Shown piece by piece: positions 1 through 8,885 of a stretch of DNA of 9,560 nucleotides (its first letter is position 1; every line of letters begins with the position of its first letter). Where the stretch lies: the NCBI GenBank assembly GCA_024206355.1, contig JAAGZM010000040.1, positions 1 to 9,560 on the forward strand. Direction: 5' to 3'. This stretch comes from Gammaproteobacteria bacterium. GTDB taxonomy: Bacteria > Pseudomonadota > Gammaproteobacteria > Enterobacterales > GCA-2746155. The position numbers and the translations under genes are program-made. Below the pieces are notes generated by a model, which ran no database searches, had not been told where the DNA came from, and saw only the letters and a program-made list of their open reading frames with translations.

Positions 1-1
1 C

Positions 2-820
2 CTACCCGGACTCTGCTCTGGAGACAAGATAGGCGCATTGGCAATGAGTGAACCTGGGTCAGGATCTGACGTTGTGAGTATGCGCTTAAAAGCTGAGAAA
101 CAAGGCGACAAATATATCCTCAATGGCAACAAGATGTGGATTACTAATGGTCCCGATGCAGATGTATTACTTGTTTATGCAAAAACAAACATAGATGCAG
201 GTCCTAAAGGTATCACCGCATTTATTATTGAAAAAGATTTTCCCGGTTTTAGTACTGCTCAAAAACTTAATAAATTAGGTATGCGCGGTTCTAACACTTG
301 CGAGCTTGTTTTTGAAGACTGTGAAGTACCTGAAGAAAATATCGTAGGCGGACTAAATCAAGGTGTTCGTGTATTGATGAGCGGTCTTGATTATGAACGA
401 GTCGTATTGTCTGGTGGGCCAACAGGCATTATGCGAGCTTGTTTGGATTTAGTTCTACCTTACGTTCACGAACGTAAGCAGTTTGGTAAAGCTATTGGTG
501 AATTCCAATTAATGCAAGGAAAGTTAGCCGATATGTACACTACAATGAATGCATGCCGAGCCTATCTTTTCAGCGTAGCTCAAGCCTGTGATCGTGGAGA
601 AACAAGTCGTAAAGATGCTGCTGGCGTTATTTTATATAGCGCAGAGAAAGCAACACTTATGGCACTCGATGCTATCCAATGTTTGGGTGGTAACGGTTAT
701 ATCAATGAATACTCAGCCGGACGCTTATTAAGAGATGCAAAACTCTATGAAATTGGAGCTGGAACATCAGAAATTCGCAGGATGTTAATTGGTCGTGAAC
801 TGTTTAATGAAACAGCGTAA
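2..820 (+). CDS. liuA: Isovaleryl-CoA dehydrogenase, 5'-truncated by window edge
   Basis: FAD-dependent oxidation of isovaleryl-CoA to 3-methylcrotonyl-CoA, the first committed step of leucine breakdown after the branched-chain keto acid dehydrogenase; electrons pass to electron-transfer flavoprotein. The frame is open from base 2 ([18 protein letters not shown]), so an internal TTG at 38 is not the true start. About 272 residues are present of a usual ~390, and roughly 118 N-terminal residues are missing. Visible acyl-CoA dehydrogenase motifs are [29 protein letters not shown] and QCLGGNGY. Two features point to isovaleryl-CoA specificity. The catalytic glutamate is in the helix motif LDYERVVL (codon 395-397), and the position where most family members carry it reads [10 protein letters not shown], with alanine (codon 758-760). 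It is the first visible gene of the operon. Confidence in function is high; only the N-terminus and promoter are out of view. Confidence 0.95.
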   Translation, partial: LPGLCSGDKIGALAMSEPGSGSDVVSMRLKAEKQGDKYILNGNKMWITNGPDADVLLVYAKTNIDAGPKGITAFIIEKDFPGFSTAQKLNKLGMRGSNTCELVFEDCEVPEENIVGGLNQGVRVLMSGLDYERVVLSGGPTGIMRACLDLVLPYVHERKQFGKAIGEFQLMQGKLADMYTTMNACRAYLFSVAQACDRGETSRKDAAGVILYSAEKATLMALDAIQCLGGNGYINEYSAGRLLRDAKLYEIGAGTSEIRRMLIGRELFNETA

Positions 821-865
821 TATTAACTATTCAATTTAACTTTTATGTAAAAAAAGAGAATCAAA

Positions 866-2050
866 ATGAACAAAGATCCAGTAGTAATAGTAGCAATGGC
901 AAGAACACCAATGGGTGGATTCGGTGGAGACTTTAGTGCTGTAGCAGCGCCAGAGTTAGGCTCTTCAGCAATAAAAGCTGCAGTTGAACGTTCAGGCGTT
1001 GACAGTAATGATATTGATGAAGTGTATATGGGCTGTGTACTACCAGCAGGTCTTGGTCAAGCTCCTGCTCGTCAGGCTGCTTTAGGTGCGGGGCTTCCTT
1101 TATCAACCGGTTGCACCACAATTAATAAAGTTTGTGGCTCTGGTATGAAAACAGTGATGATTGCCCATGACAGCCTACTTTCAGGAAATAACACTGTAAT
1201 GGTGGCAGGTGGTATGGAAAGCATGTCAAATGTCCCCTACCTCTTAGAAAAGCATCGCTCAGGACAACGCATTGGTCACGGTGCAGTGAAAGATTCGATG
1301 TTCCTTGATGGCCTAGAAGATGCTTACGACAAAGGGCGTCTGATGGGAACATTCGCACAGCAAACTGCAGATGATTATGAATTTACCCGAGAGCAACAAG
1401 ATGATTACGCAATTGAATCGACCAAACGTGCTCAAGCAGCAATTGCTAATGGCAACTTTGAAGATGAAATCTCACCGGTTACGATTAAATCTCGAAAAGG
1501 TGAAGTCATTGTTAGCATTGATGAACAACCTGGGAAAGCTCGAATTGATAAAATTCCTACCTTAAGACCGGCTTTTGCTAAAGATGGAACAGTAACAGCT
1601 GCTAATTCAAGCTCAATTTCAGATGGTGCTGCTGCGATGGTATTAATGCGTCAATCAGAAGCAGATAATCGTGGTTTATCTCCTTTAGCTCGTATTGTTG
1701 CTCATGCAAGCAATGCTCAAAAGCCGGAAGAATTCACAATTGCCCCTGTTGGTGCAGTTAAGAAATTATTTGAGAAAACTGGCTGGAATAAAGACGATGT
1801 CGATCTCTTTGAAGTAAATGAAGCATTTGCCATCGTTACAATGGCAGCAATTAAAGACTTGGACCTCGATCACGAAATAGTAAACGTCCATGGTGGAGCT
1901 TGTTCACTTGGTCATCCACTGGGTGTTAGTGGTGCACGCATTCTTATTACACTAATTGCAGCTCTTAAACAAAGAGATCTCAAACGTGGTGTCGCAACAC
2001 TTTGTATCGGTGGTGGTGAAGCAACCGCTATGGCAGTAGAAATAATTTAA
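866..2050 (+). CDS. Acetyl-CoA C-acetyltransferase (thiolase II)
   Basis: Thiolytic cleavage of acetoacetyl-CoA to two acetyl-CoA, or the reverse condensation; a cytosolic enzyme, tetrameric in most relatives. The 394-residue length is normal for the family. The catalytic set is complete: nucleophile Cys90 in [10 protein letters not shown], Asn318 in NEAFA, His350 in [11 protein letters not shown], and proton-donor Cys380 in CIGGGEATA. The C-terminal half resembles the mitochondrial ACAT1 type (VNEAF, then GGACSLGHP) as I remember it. The ATG at 866 follows a purine-rich AAAGAGA a few bases upstream. It lies 45 bp after liuA, the second-largest gap in the operon, and 14 bp before liuB. Its placement inside the liu cluster, with a CoA-transferase downstream, indicates that it cleaves acetoacetyl-CoA derived from leucine's acetoacetate. 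A role in polyhydroxybutyrate synthesis (PhaA) cannot be excluded from sequence alone. Confidence 0.93.
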   Translation: MNKDPVVIVAMARTPMGGFGGDFSAVAAPELGSSAIKAAVERSGVDSNDIDEVYMGCVLPAGLGQAPARQAALGAGLPLSTGCTTINKVCGSGMKTVMIAHDSLLSGNNTVMVAGGMESMSNVPYLLEKHRSGQRIGHGAVKDSMFLDGLEDAYDKGRLMGTFAQQTADDYEFTREQQDDYAIESTKRAQAAIANGNFEDEISPVTIKSRKGEVIVSIDEQPGKARIDKIPTLRPAFAKDGTVTAANSSSISDGAAAMVLMRQSEADNRGLSPLARIVAHASNAQKPEEFTIAPVGAVKKLFEKTGWNKDDVDLFEVNEAFAIVTMAAIKDLDLDHEIVNVHGGACSLGHPLGVSGARILITLIAALKQRDLKRGVATLCIGGGEATAMAVEII

Positions 2051-2064
2051 GGTTAAAAGCGATT

Positions 2065-3672
2065 ATGACTGTTCTAAAAACAGCAATAAATCCACGCTCA
2101 GCTGAGTTTCAAGCTAATCAGGAAGCGATGCAACTGCTTGTCACTGATATGCAGGAAAAAGTTCAGCAAATTACTCTGGGTGGTGGAGAAAAAGCGCGAG
2201 AGAAACATCTTTCTCGCGGTAAACTTTTACCGCGAGAACGTGTAAGACAACTGCTGGATGTTGGTTCACCTTTTCTTGAGTTTTCACAATTCGCTGCTTG
2301 GGATATGTATGATAATCAAGTCGCATCAGGTGGTGTTATCACAGGCATAGGTCGTGTAAGCGGTCAAGAATGCATGATTGTCTGTAACGATGCTACAGTT
2401 AAAGGTGGTACCTATTTCCCAGAGACTGTGAAAAAGCATCTTCGTGCTCAGGAAATTGCTGATCAAAATAATCTTACTTGTATCTACCTTGTTGATTCTG
2501 GTGGAGCTAATCTTCCTCAGCAGGATGAAGTATTTCCCGACAGAGATCACTTTGGTCGTATCTTTTATAATCAGGCAAATATGTCTGCCAAGAAGATCCC
2601 TCAAATTGCAATTGTTATGGGTTCCTGTACTGCCGGTGGAGCCTATGTACCGGCAATGGCTGATGAAAGTATTATTGTTAAAGAACAAGGGACTATCTTT
2701 TTAGGCGGCCCACCACTTGTTAAAGCTGCCACAGGTGAAATCGTTAGTGCTGAAGAGCTGGGCGGTGCGGATGTGCATTGTAAAGTTTCAGGTGTAACGG
2801 ACCATTATGCACAAAATGATAGTCAAGCTCTTAATATTGCACGTGACATCGTCTCAACATTAAACAGAAAAAAATCATCTGATGTAGTTGTTAAAGAACC
2901 AGTTGAACCTTTATATCCTACTAAAGATCTCTATGGTGTTATCCCTGCTGATAATAAAAAACCTTATGATATTCATGAAGTTATCAGTCGTATCGTTGAT
3001 GGCTCAGAATTTAACGAGTTTAAACAGCTCTACGGTACAACTCTGGTTTGTGGCTTTGCTCATATTCATGGATACCCAGTTGGTATTGTTGCTAATAATG
3101 GGATTCTCTTTACAGAGTCTGCACTCAAAGGTGCTCACTTTATTGAGTTATGTAGTCAACGAAAAATACCGCTTATTTTTCTACAGAATATCACCGGCTT
3201 TATGGTAGGTAAAAAATATGAGACCTCTGGCATAGCTAAAAATGGAGCCAAAATGGTAACGGCTGTAGCCTGTGCAAAGGTACCTAAATTTACCGTCATT
3301 ATTGGTGGTAGTTTTGGCGCAGGTAATTACGGCATGTGCGGTCGAGCTTATTCACCACGCCTACTCTTTATCTGGCCTAATGCTAGGGTTTCTGTGATGG
3401 GTGGAGAGCAGGCAGCAAATGTTCTTGCTCAGATTAAAAGTGATAATTTTGCCCATAAAGGCATCGAATGGTCAGCTGAGGATGAAGCGAAATTTAAGCA
3501 ACCTATTCTCGAGCAATACGAAACACAAGGTCATCCCTATTACGCAAGCTCACGACTTTGGGATGATGGAATTATTGATCCTGCAGATACTCGAATGGTA
3601 CTAGGCTTAGGTCTTTCTGCGTCACTGAATGCTCCTATTGAAGATACTACGTTCGGCGTCTTCAGAATGTAA
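2065..3672 (+). CDS. liuB: Methylcrotonyl-CoA carboxylase, carboxyltransferase (beta) subunit
   Basis: Transfers the carboxyl group from carboxybiotin on LiuD to 3-methylcrotonyl-CoA, giving 3-methylglutaconyl-CoA. The 535 residues match the usual length of this subunit. It has two crotonase-like carboxyltransferase halves. The N-terminal half carries [18 protein letters not shown] and the glycine-rich oxyanion element around residues 188-194 (CTAGGAY). The C-terminal half carries [10 protein letters not shown], the second glycine-rich element around 413-426 ([14 protein letters not shown]), and [11 protein letters not shown]. The [18 protein letters not shown] stretch is typical of methylcrotonyl-CoA rather than propionyl-CoA carboxylases. 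The ATG lies 14 bp after the thiolase stop, with AAGG overlapping that stop as a modest ribosome site. The partner subunit LiuD is two genes downstream. Geranyl-CoA carboxylase (AtuC) is the main alternative, but the LiuA, LiuC and LiuE neighbours favour leucine catabolism. Confidence 0.95.
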   Translation: MTVLKTAINPRSAEFQANQEAMQLLVTDMQEKVQQITLGGGEKAREKHLSRGKLLPRERVRQLLDVGSPFLEFSQFAAWDMYDNQVASGGVITGIGRVSGQECMIVCNDATVKGGTYFPETVKKHLRAQEIADQNNLTCIYLVDSGGANLPQQDEVFPDRDHFGRIFYNQANMSAKKIPQIAIVMGSCTAGGAYVPAMADESIIVKEQGTIFLGGPPLVKAATGEIVSAEELGGADVHCKVSGVTDHYAQNDSQALNIARDIVSTLNRKKSSDVVVKEPVEPLYPTKDLYGVIPADNKKPYDIHEVISRIVDGSEFNEFKQLYGTTLVCGFAHIHGYPVGIVANNGILFTESALKGAHFIELCSQRKIPLIFLQNITGFMVGKKYETSGIAKNGAKMVTAVACAKVPKFTVIIGGSFGAGNYGMCGRAYSPRLLFIWPNARVSVMGGEQAANVLAQIKSDNFAHKGIEWSAEDEAKFKQPILEQYETQGHPYYASSRLWDDGIIDPADTRMVLGLGLSASLNAPIEDTTFGVFRM

Positions 3673-3684
3673 ACTGGATTTAAA

Positions 3685-4476
3685 ATGAATAATTCTTATA
3701 TTAAAATTACTGATCATGAAAATGGCATCGTGCAAATCACCCTAACCCAGGCTGAAATCCATAATGCTTTTGATGAAAAGTTGATTGCACAACTAACAAC
3801 AACACTCAATGAGTTAGATAAAGATTTCACTGTTAGAGCAGTCATCCTCGATTCAGAAGGAAAAAGTTTCTCGGCAGGTGCTGATCTAAATTGGATGAAC
3901 CGAATGGCGAACTATTCTCGAGAGGAAAATTATAGAGACTCTCAAGAACTAGCAGGTCTAATGTCGACTTTATATAAAATGAAATGCCCTACCATAGCTG
4001 CTGTTCAAGGTGCGGCCTTTGGTGGAGGCGTAGGGCTTGTTGCCTGTTGTGACATAGCAATTGCTAGTGAAAAAGCTATTTTTTGTTTGTCAGAGGTTAA
4101 GCTAGGGCTTATCCCTGCTGTTATTAGTCCATACGTCGTTAAAGCGATAGGCGAACGTGCAGCAAAACGCTATTTCACGACAGCTGAACGCTTTAACGCA
4201 GACAGAGCAGCACAGTTAGGATTAGTTTCAGAAGTTGTATCGCTTGATGATCTCAACGAAAAAGTTATTGCAATTGCCGAACTTATTATTAATAACGGCC
4301 CAGACGCAGTTCTTGATGCGAAAGATATAATTAACAATGTAGTCAATCAGCCCATTACTGGTCAGCTAAGTGCAATGACCGCCAATCGAATTGCTGATAT
4401 AAGAGCATCCGATCAGGGTAAAGAAGGAATTGCTGCATTTCTTGAAAAACGTAAGCCAGTCTGGGATCGGGAGTAG
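3685..4476 (+). CDS. liuC: Methylglutaconyl-CoA hydratase (enoyl-CoA hydratase family)
   Basis: Hydrates 3-methylglutaconyl-CoA to 3-hydroxy-3-methylglutaryl-CoA. The 263 residues are the normal size for a single-domain crotonase-fold enzyme. Seen in the protein: the oxyanion-hole segment SAGADLNWM from residue 63, the second oxyanion segment GAAFGGGVGL near 110-118, and LSEVKLGLIPAVISPYV with Glu137 at the position of the second catalytic glutamate of enoyl-CoA hydratases. The first classical glutamate is replaced by Gly117, exactly 20 residues before Glu137. As I recall, other LiuC-type hydratases share this, so it may mark the subgroup rather than a defect. The gene starts 12 bp after liuB and its end contains the ribosome site for liuD. 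The assignment rests on the LISPYV-type signature plus operon context; by sequence alone it could only be called an enoyl-CoA hydratase or isomerase. Confidence 0.88.
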   Translation: MNNSYIKITDHENGIVQITLTQAEIHNAFDEKLIAQLTTTLNELDKDFTVRAVILDSEGKSFSAGADLNWMNRMANYSREENYRDSQELAGLMSTLYKMKCPTIAAVQGAAFGGGVGLVACCDIAIASEKAIFCLSEVKLGLIPAVISPYVVKAIGERAAKRYFTTAERFNADRAAQLGLVSEVVSLDDLNEKVIAIAELIINNGPDAVLDAKDIINNVVNQPITGQLSAMTANRIADIRASDQGKEGIAAFLEKRKPVWDRE

Positions 4477-4482
4477 ATCTTG
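4469..4482 (+). promoter_or_regulatory. Ribosome binding site fixing the liuD TTG start
   Basis: GGGAG at 4469-4473 overlaps the last codons of liuC and sits six bases before TTG (4480-4482). It is one of the best Shine-Dalgarno matches in the window. It supports initiation at the non-ATG codon and coupling with termination of liuC at 4474-4476. Confidence 0.7.
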
Positions 4483-6483
4483 TTTGATAAAATTTTAATT
4501 GCCAACAGAGGCGAAATAGCTTGTCGGATCATTAGCACAGCAAGACGTTTAGGTATTCAAACTATCGCAGTATATTCTGAAGCTGATAGTAATTCTAAGC
4601 ATGTTTCTATGGCAGATGAAGCCTGGTGTATAGGAAAACCTGCTGCGGCTGAAAGTTATCTGAAAACAGATAAAATTCTTGATATTGCTCTCAAAAGTGG
4701 TGCTAAAGCTATCCATCCTGGCTATGGATTTCTCTCTGAGAATGCAAGCTTTGCTAAATCTTGTTTTGATAATGATTTGATCTTTATTGGACCTCCCGTC
4801 AATGCAATAGAAGCGATGGGATCAAAAAGTTCCGCCAAAGAAATTATGACTGAGGCTAATGTACCATTAGTACCGGGTTATCATGGTGATGACCAATCTG
4901 TTGAGAACCTTCTTGATGCTTCAAAAAAGATAGGCTTTCCTGTGTTATTAAAAGCCACAGCAGGTGGTGGTGGCAAAGGCATGCGTATTGTCGAATCTGA
5001 AGACGAATTTGCAGAAGCATTAGCGTCTTGCAAACGTGAAGCTAAAGCATCGTTTTCAGATGATGAAGTTTTAGTAGAAAAATATCTTACTCAACCAAGA
5101 CACATCGAGATACAGGTTTTTTCAGATAATTTTGGTGACACTGTTCATCTATTTGAACGAGATTGCTCCGTTCAAAGAAGACACCAAAAAATCATTGAGG
5201 AAGCCCCTGCTTTCGGACTTTCCGATGAGATCAGAACCAAGATTGCTAATGTAGCAATCAAAGCGGCTGATGCTATCGGCTACTCAGGTGCTGGCACCGT
5301 CGAATTTCTCTATGATCAGGATGGCAGTTTCTATTTCATGGAAATGAATACTCGCTTGCAGGTTGAGCATCCGGTGACCGAAATGATCACTGGGCTCGAT
5401 CTAGTTGAGTGGCAGTTGATCGTTGCTAATAACCAACCTCTTCCCTTACAGCAACATCAAATTAGGTGTCATGGACACGCTTTTGAAGTAAGAATTTATG
5501 CTGAAGATCCTGATCAAGACTTTTTACCAGCGACGGGAACAATTGTTCATCTAAATACTCCTGAACAATCATTGAATGTTAGAGTTGATACCGGCATACG
5601 TCAAGGCGATGAAGTCAGTATTTATTATGATCCGATGATCGCAAAGTTGATTGTATGGGAGCGTGATCGTGATACTGCTTTGGCACGCCTAAGAGGCACC
5701 CTAGCCGACTATCAAGTTGTAGGTCTAACAACTAATTTAAAATTTTTATCAGCACTAGCGGCTAATGAAGCATTTAATATGCAACAAATTGACACTTCAT
5801 TTATTGAAAAACAACAGCAATCATTATTTTCCGAGAAAGCACCTATTAGTGATGAATCTATTGCTTTAGCAGCACTATACATCCTACAAAGTAGAGTGAC
5901 TCAAAGTCATTTAAATGCGTCAGTAAGTAATGACCCTTTTTCACCATGGCATCAGGTTACTGGATGGAGAAATAACGAAAAAAATAGTCATCAACTTGAA
6001 TTTATTGATACTGAAAGTGCTGCTCCAATCACTGCTCGAATTCATTTTGAAAAGTCTGGCTATTCTATTGAAGTCAATAACGCTTCCTATACTGCTACGG
6101 GAAAACTTGATAACAAACAATTATCAGCAAACCTTTCTGGTAGGCGAATTGATGCACAAGTGATCGAGTATAACGATCAATTGCATATTCTGACCCATGG
6201 TAAGTCAGTTGCCTTAGGCTTTATTAACGATGATCATCAGGCATATTCAAATGATGAGTCAAGCGGGCTGATTGCCCCAATGCCAGGTACCGTTATTTCA
6301 ATTAATGTAAAAGTCGGTGACAAAGTTACTCAAAGCCAACCATTGTTGATATTAGAAGCAATGAAAATGGAACATACGATTAGCGCACCTTACAATGGTG
6401 TAATTTCTGAAATACTTTACCAGGCAGGTGATATGGTTGAAGATGGTGCAGAGCTTGTAATTATACTTGAGGATGAGGCATAG
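4480..6483 (+). CDS. liuD: Methylcrotonyl-CoA carboxylase, biotin carboxylase/biotin carrier (alpha) subunit, TTG start
   Basis: ATP-dependent carboxylation of its own biotin, which LiuB then uses to carboxylate 3-methylcrotonyl-CoA. The 667 residues fit the family. Order of domains: biotin carboxylase N-lobe (about 1-110, [13 protein letters not shown]), ATP-grasp (about 115-315) with glycine loop TAGGGGKGM after Lys158, then [15 protein letters not shown] with Glu288, Asn290 and Arg292, and the C-lobe with Arg338 in EVRIYAEDP. These numbers coincide with E. coli AccC numbering. A divergent linker (about 450-590) follows, then the C-terminal biotinyl domain with EAMKMEH, the biotin lysine being Lys629. 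The start is TTG: the family N-terminus begins [11 protein letters not shown], no in-frame ATG fits, and a strong GGGAG (4469-4473) lies six bases upstream, inside the end of liuC. The gap to liuC is only 3 bp, which suggests coupled translation. Confidence 0.95.
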   Translation: MFDKILIANRGEIACRIISTARRLGIQTIAVYSEADSNSKHVSMADEAWCIGKPAAAESYLKTDKILDIALKSGAKAIHPGYGFLSENASFAKSCFDNDLIFIGPPVNAIEAMGSKSSAKEIMTEANVPLVPGYHGDDQSVENLLDASKKIGFPVLLKATAGGGGKGMRIVESEDEFAEALASCKREAKASFSDDEVLVEKYLTQPRHIEIQVFSDNFGDTVHLFERDCSVQRRHQKIIEEAPAFGLSDEIRTKIANVAIKAADAIGYSGAGTVEFLYDQDGSFYFMEMNTRLQVEHPVTEMITGLDLVEWQLIVANNQPLPLQQHQIRCHGHAFEVRIYAEDPDQDFLPATGTIVHLNTPEQSLNVRVDTGIRQGDEVSIYYDPMIAKLIVWERDRDTALARLRGTLADYQVVGLTTNLKFLSALAANEAFNMQQIDTSFIEKQQQSLFSEKAPISDESIALAALYILQSRVTQSHLNASVSNDPFSPWHQVTGWRNNEKNSHQLEFIDTESAAPITARIHFEKSGYSIEVNNASYTATGKLDNKQLSANLSGRRIDAQVIEYNDQLHILTHGKSVALGFINDDHQAYSNDESSGLIAPMPGTVISINVKVGDKVTQSQPLLILEAMKMEHTISAPYNGVISEILYQAGDMVEDGAELVIILEDEA

Positions 6484-6487
6484 CTTG

Positions 6488-7408
6488 ATGTTGAATTTAA
6501 CACCACAGCATGTGAAAATTGTTGAAGTAGGTCCTCGAGATGGTCTTCAAAATGAAGCAACTCTGGTTCCGGTTGAGATTAAATTAAGGTTAATCGAATT
6601 ATTGGCTGATGCTGGATTATCAACCATCGAAGCAACCAGTTTTGTCTCACCTAAATGGGTGCCACAAATGGCGGATGCTCAAGTTCTAATGAAGCAACTT
6701 AAGCAAAGAAATAATATCCACTATCCCGTACTGACTCCAAATATGAATGGTTTTGAAACTGCGCTCAATGCTGGTGCAAAAGAAGTCGCTATTTTTGCAG
6801 CTGCTTCTGAATCATTCTCACAACGCAACATCAACTGCAGCATTGAAGAAAGTTTAGAACGCTTTGTTCCCATGATAGATGCCGCCAAAGCGAACAACAT
6901 TCGAGTTAGAGGATATGTCTCCTGTGTTATGGGTTGTCCCTACGAAGGTGATATCTCTCCTGAAAAAGTTGCAATAGTTGCTTACCAATTACTCCAGATG
7001 GGTTGTTATGAAATTTCCTTAGGAGATACTATTGGTACAGGAAATCCTAAAGCTGCCAGAGCATTAATCCATGAGGTTAGCAAACAGGTTCCGGTTGTGC
7101 AATTAGCTGTTCATTTTCATGACACATATGGCCAAGCAATAGCTAATATTCTTGCCGTTCTTGAGATGGGTATAAGTGTCATTGATTCTGCTGTTGCAGG
7201 TCTCGGAGGTTGTCCTTATGCTAAGGGCGCATCTGGAAATGTAGCCACAGAAGATGTTGTTTATATGCTTAAAGGAATGGGGATCGACACTGGAATTGAT
7301 CTTGATAATTTATTAATTGCAACAGAAATGATATCAACATTTTTAAATAGAAAACCTAATTCAAAAGTTGCACAAGTTTTACTTGCTAATAAACATGATA
7401 CTAAATAA
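6488..7408 (+). CDS. liuE: Hydroxymethylglutaryl-CoA lyase
   Basis: Cleaves HMG-CoA to acetyl-CoA and acetoacetate, the last step specific to leucine; a divalent-metal TIM-barrel enzyme of the HMGL/DRE-TIM family. From ATG 6488 the protein has 306 residues, near the usual ~300. Visible active-site elements are Arg17 and Asp18 in [10 protein letters not shown], metal-ligand histidines 209 and 211 in VHFHDTYGQ, and catalytic Cys242 in the signature [14 protein letters not shown]. The spacings Arg-His-Cys (192 and 33) equal those I remember for the human enzyme (41, 233, 266). The start at 6488 is preferred because homologues begin just before this segment and GAGG at 6475-6478 lies nine bases upstream. 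TTG 6485 is almost as good; ATG 6473 and TTG 6467 would overlap liuD. It follows the liuD stop by four bases. Confidence 0.94.
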   Translation: MLNLTPQHVKIVEVGPRDGLQNEATLVPVEIKLRLIELLADAGLSTIEATSFVSPKWVPQMADAQVLMKQLKQRNNIHYPVLTPNMNGFETALNAGAKEVAIFAAASESFSQRNINCSIEESLERFVPMIDAAKANNIRVRGYVSCVMGCPYEGDISPEKVAIVAYQLLQMGCYEISLGDTIGTGNPKAARALIHEVSKQVPVVQLAVHFHDTYGQAIANILAVLEMGISVIDSAVAGLGGCPYAKGASGNVATEDVVYMLKGMGIDTGIDLDNLLIATEMISTFLNRKPNSKVAQVLLANKHDTK

Positions 7409-7469
7409 ACTTTAATATTAGCATTTAATAGTAAACAAAAATTATATAGTTAACTATGAGAGAAATAAA
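7409..7469 (+). promoter_or_regulatory. liuE-scoA intergenic gap with a perfect 12-bp palindrome
   Basis: This 61-bp, very AT-rich gap is the largest inside the operon. It contains ATAGTTAACTAT (7446-7457), a perfect palindrome ending just before the scoA ribosome site (GAGAG, 7458-7462). A TATAGT hexamer at 7445-7450 resembles a -10 element, but I find no good -35 at 16-18 bp, and its start point would leave only about 13 bases of leader. The gap may be an operator or a weak secondary promoter for scoAB; the sequence alone does not decide this. Confidence 0.3.
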
Positions 7470-8180
7470 ATGGCTGGATTTAATAAAGTCGTCAACAACT
7501 ACGAAGAAGCACTCGCAGGACTGACTGACAACATGACGGTAATGATCGGAGGCTTCGGTCTTTGTGGAATTCCAGAAGGGTTAATTACTAAAGTTCAAGA
7601 AATGGGCGTTTCAGGATTAACCGCTATTTCTAACAATGCTGGAGTCGATGGATTTGGTCTGGGCCTGTGGTTAGAGCAAAGACAAATCAAAACAATGATT
7701 GGCTCTTATGTCGGTGAGAATGCTCTCTTTGAAAAGTTACTCCTCTCAGGTGAGATGGAAGTTATATTAACACCTCAAGGAACACTCGCTGAAAAAATTC
7801 GTGCAGGTGGTGCAGGAATTCCTGCATTCTACACAGCAACAGGCTATGGAACACCTATAGCGGATGGTAAAGCAATTCGTGAATTTAATGGCCAACCTTA
7901 TATCCTTGAAGAATCTTTAACTGCTGATTATTCACTGGTTAAAGCATGGAAAGCTGACACTATGGGTAATTTAGTTTATCGCAAAACAGCAATGAACTTT
8001 AATCCTGAAATTGCAACTGCAGGTAAAATGACAATTGTTGAAGTTGAAGAAATTGTTGAAGCAGGTGAACTTGATCCTGCAGAAATTCATACCCCAGGAA
8101 TTTATGTACAACGTGTTATCAAAGGTAGTTTTGAAAAAAGAATTGAGCAGCGCACCATTCGTGCAGCGGAAGGTAAATAA
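7470..8180 (+). CDS. scoA: Succinyl-CoA:3-ketoacid CoA-transferase subunit A
   Basis: With ScoB, moves CoA from succinyl-CoA to acetoacetate, giving acetoacetyl-CoA for the thiolase and succinate for the citric acid cycle. The 236 residues match the usual subunit A length. Family-I CoA-transferase A motifs are visible: [15 protein letters not shown] near residue 26, [50 protein letters not shown], and [19 protein letters not shown] near the end. The [10 protein letters not shown] and HTPGIYV segments are those of the ScoA/SCOT type as I remember it, and separate it from the shorter AtoD-type subunit. ATG 7470 follows a GAGAG ribosome site. It is separated from liuE by 61 bp but lies only 2 bp before scoB. 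It completes the acetoacetate-using end of the pathway begun by LiuA. In some liu clusters acetoacetyl-CoA synthetase takes this role. Confidence 0.93.
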   Translation: MAGFNKVVNNYEEALAGLTDNMTVMIGGFGLCGIPEGLITKVQEMGVSGLTAISNNAGVDGFGLGLWLEQRQIKTMIGSYVGENALFEKLLLSGEMEVILTPQGTLAEKIRAGGAGIPAFYTATGYGTPIADGKAIREFNGQPYILEESLTADYSLVKAWKADTMGNLVYRKTAMNFNPEIATAGKMTIVEVEEIVEAGELDPAEIHTPGIYVQRVIKGSFEKRIEQRTIRAAEGK

Positions 8181-8182
8181 TC

Positions 8183-8842
8183 ATGGGATTAAATAGAGAA
8201 CAAATCGCAGAGCGCATTGCTCAAGAATTGAAAGATGGTTATTACGTTAATTTAGGCATAGGTATACCAACACTGGTAGCTAACTACATACCGGAAGGTG
8301 TTGAAGTTATGTTGCAATCAGAAAATGGTCTTTTAGGTATGGGTGAATTCCCAACCGATGATGAAGTTGATGCTGATCTTATTAATGCAGGAAAACAAAC
8401 TGTTACCTCCGTTACTGGTAGCGCCTTTTTCTCTTCAGCAAATAGTTTTGCAATGATAAGAGGTGGTCATGTTGATTTTACTGTTTTAGGAGCTTTTGAA
8501 GTTGATCAAAATGGGAGTATTGCTTCATGGATGATCCCAGGAAAATTAGTTAAAGGTATGGGTGGGGCAATGGATTTAGTTGCAGGTGCAAAAAATATTA
8601 TTGTTTGCATGACACATGCAAGTAAACATGGCGATTCAAAATTATTAAGGAAATGCTCCCTTCCTTTAACCGGAGTCAACTGCATAAAAAAAGTTGTTAC
8701 TGATCTTGCTGTCATGGAAATTAAAGATGGTGCATTTCATTTGATCGAAAGGGCTCCTGGTGTATCTGTTGAAGAGATTGTTAGTAAGACAGAAGGTACA
8801 TTAATCGTCGATGGCGAAATTCCAGAAATGACTTTTGCTTAA
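8183..8842 (+). CDS. scoB: Succinyl-CoA:3-ketoacid CoA-transferase subunit B
   Basis: Catalytic subunit of the ScoAB transferase. The 219 residues are the normal subunit B length. The active-site glutamate that forms the covalent CoA thioester is Glu47 in QSENGLLGMG. Further family motifs are NLGIGIPTLVANYIP, RGGHVDFTVLGAFEVDQNG, SWMIPGKLVKGMGGAMDL, and CMTHASKHGDSKLL. The start codon is 2 bp after the scoA stop, and the ribosome site is formed by the end of scoA (GGAAGG, 8168-8173), so the two subunits should be made in equal amounts. It is the last gene of the operon; a convergent minus-strand gene follows after 43 bp. Substrate is inferred from the SCOT-type sequence and the HMG-CoA lyase and thiolase neighbours. 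Confidence 0.93.
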   Translation: MGLNREQIAERIAQELKDGYYVNLGIGIPTLVANYIPEGVEVMLQSENGLLGMGEFPTDDEVDADLINAGKQTVTSVTGSAFFSSANSFAMIRGGHVDFTVLGAFEVDQNGSIASWMIPGKLVKGMGGAMDLVAGAKNIIVCMTHASKHGDSKLLRKCSLPLTGVNCIKKVVTDLAVMEIKDGAFHLIERAPGVSVEEIVSKTEGTLIVDGEIPEMTFA

Positions 8843-8850
8843 CACTAAAA

Positions 8851-8877
8851 CTACAGCATAAAAATATTTTATTGTAG
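8851..8877. terminator. Bulged hairpin between convergent genes, candidate terminator
   Basis: CTACA (8851-8855) pairs with TGTAG (8873-8877). After a two-base bulge, ATAAAA (8858-8863) pairs with TTTTAT (8867-8872) around a three-base loop. On the minus strand the stem is followed by TTTT, so it would serve the MAPEG gene better than scoB, whose side lacks a clear U-run. The stem is AT-rich and weak. Its location in the 43-bp gap between converging genes is the best argument for it. Confidence 0.4.
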
Positions 8878-8885
8878 AGAATTTA

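Noticed and set aside
38..40. TTG as start of the first gene
   Set aside because: The frame is open to base 2 and the upstream residues ([12 protein letters not shown]) are typical isovaleryl-CoA dehydrogenase sequence, so the gene is truncated by the window edge.
933..1358. Two minus-strand reading frames inside the thiolase gene
   Set aside because: They are antisense to a complete, motif-bearing thiolase, with unrelated low-quality composition and no ribosome sites; they look like shadows.
2326..3208. Additional reading frames on both strands inside liuB
   Set aside because: They are Leu/Ile-rich or antisense translations of a conserved gene in other frames, with no family resemblance.
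6467..6487. Upstream starts (TTG 6467, ATG 6473, TTG 6485) for HMG-CoA lyase
   Set aside because: The added residues (RMRHS) do not look like the family N-terminus and would overlap liuD; ATG 6488 with GAGG nine bases upstream fits better. TTG 6485 cannot be strictly excluded.
7368..7402. TTGCAC ... GATACT as a promoter for scoAB at the end of liuE
   Set aside because: The spacing is about 23 bp, outside the workable range, and no better -10 lies at 16-18 bp.
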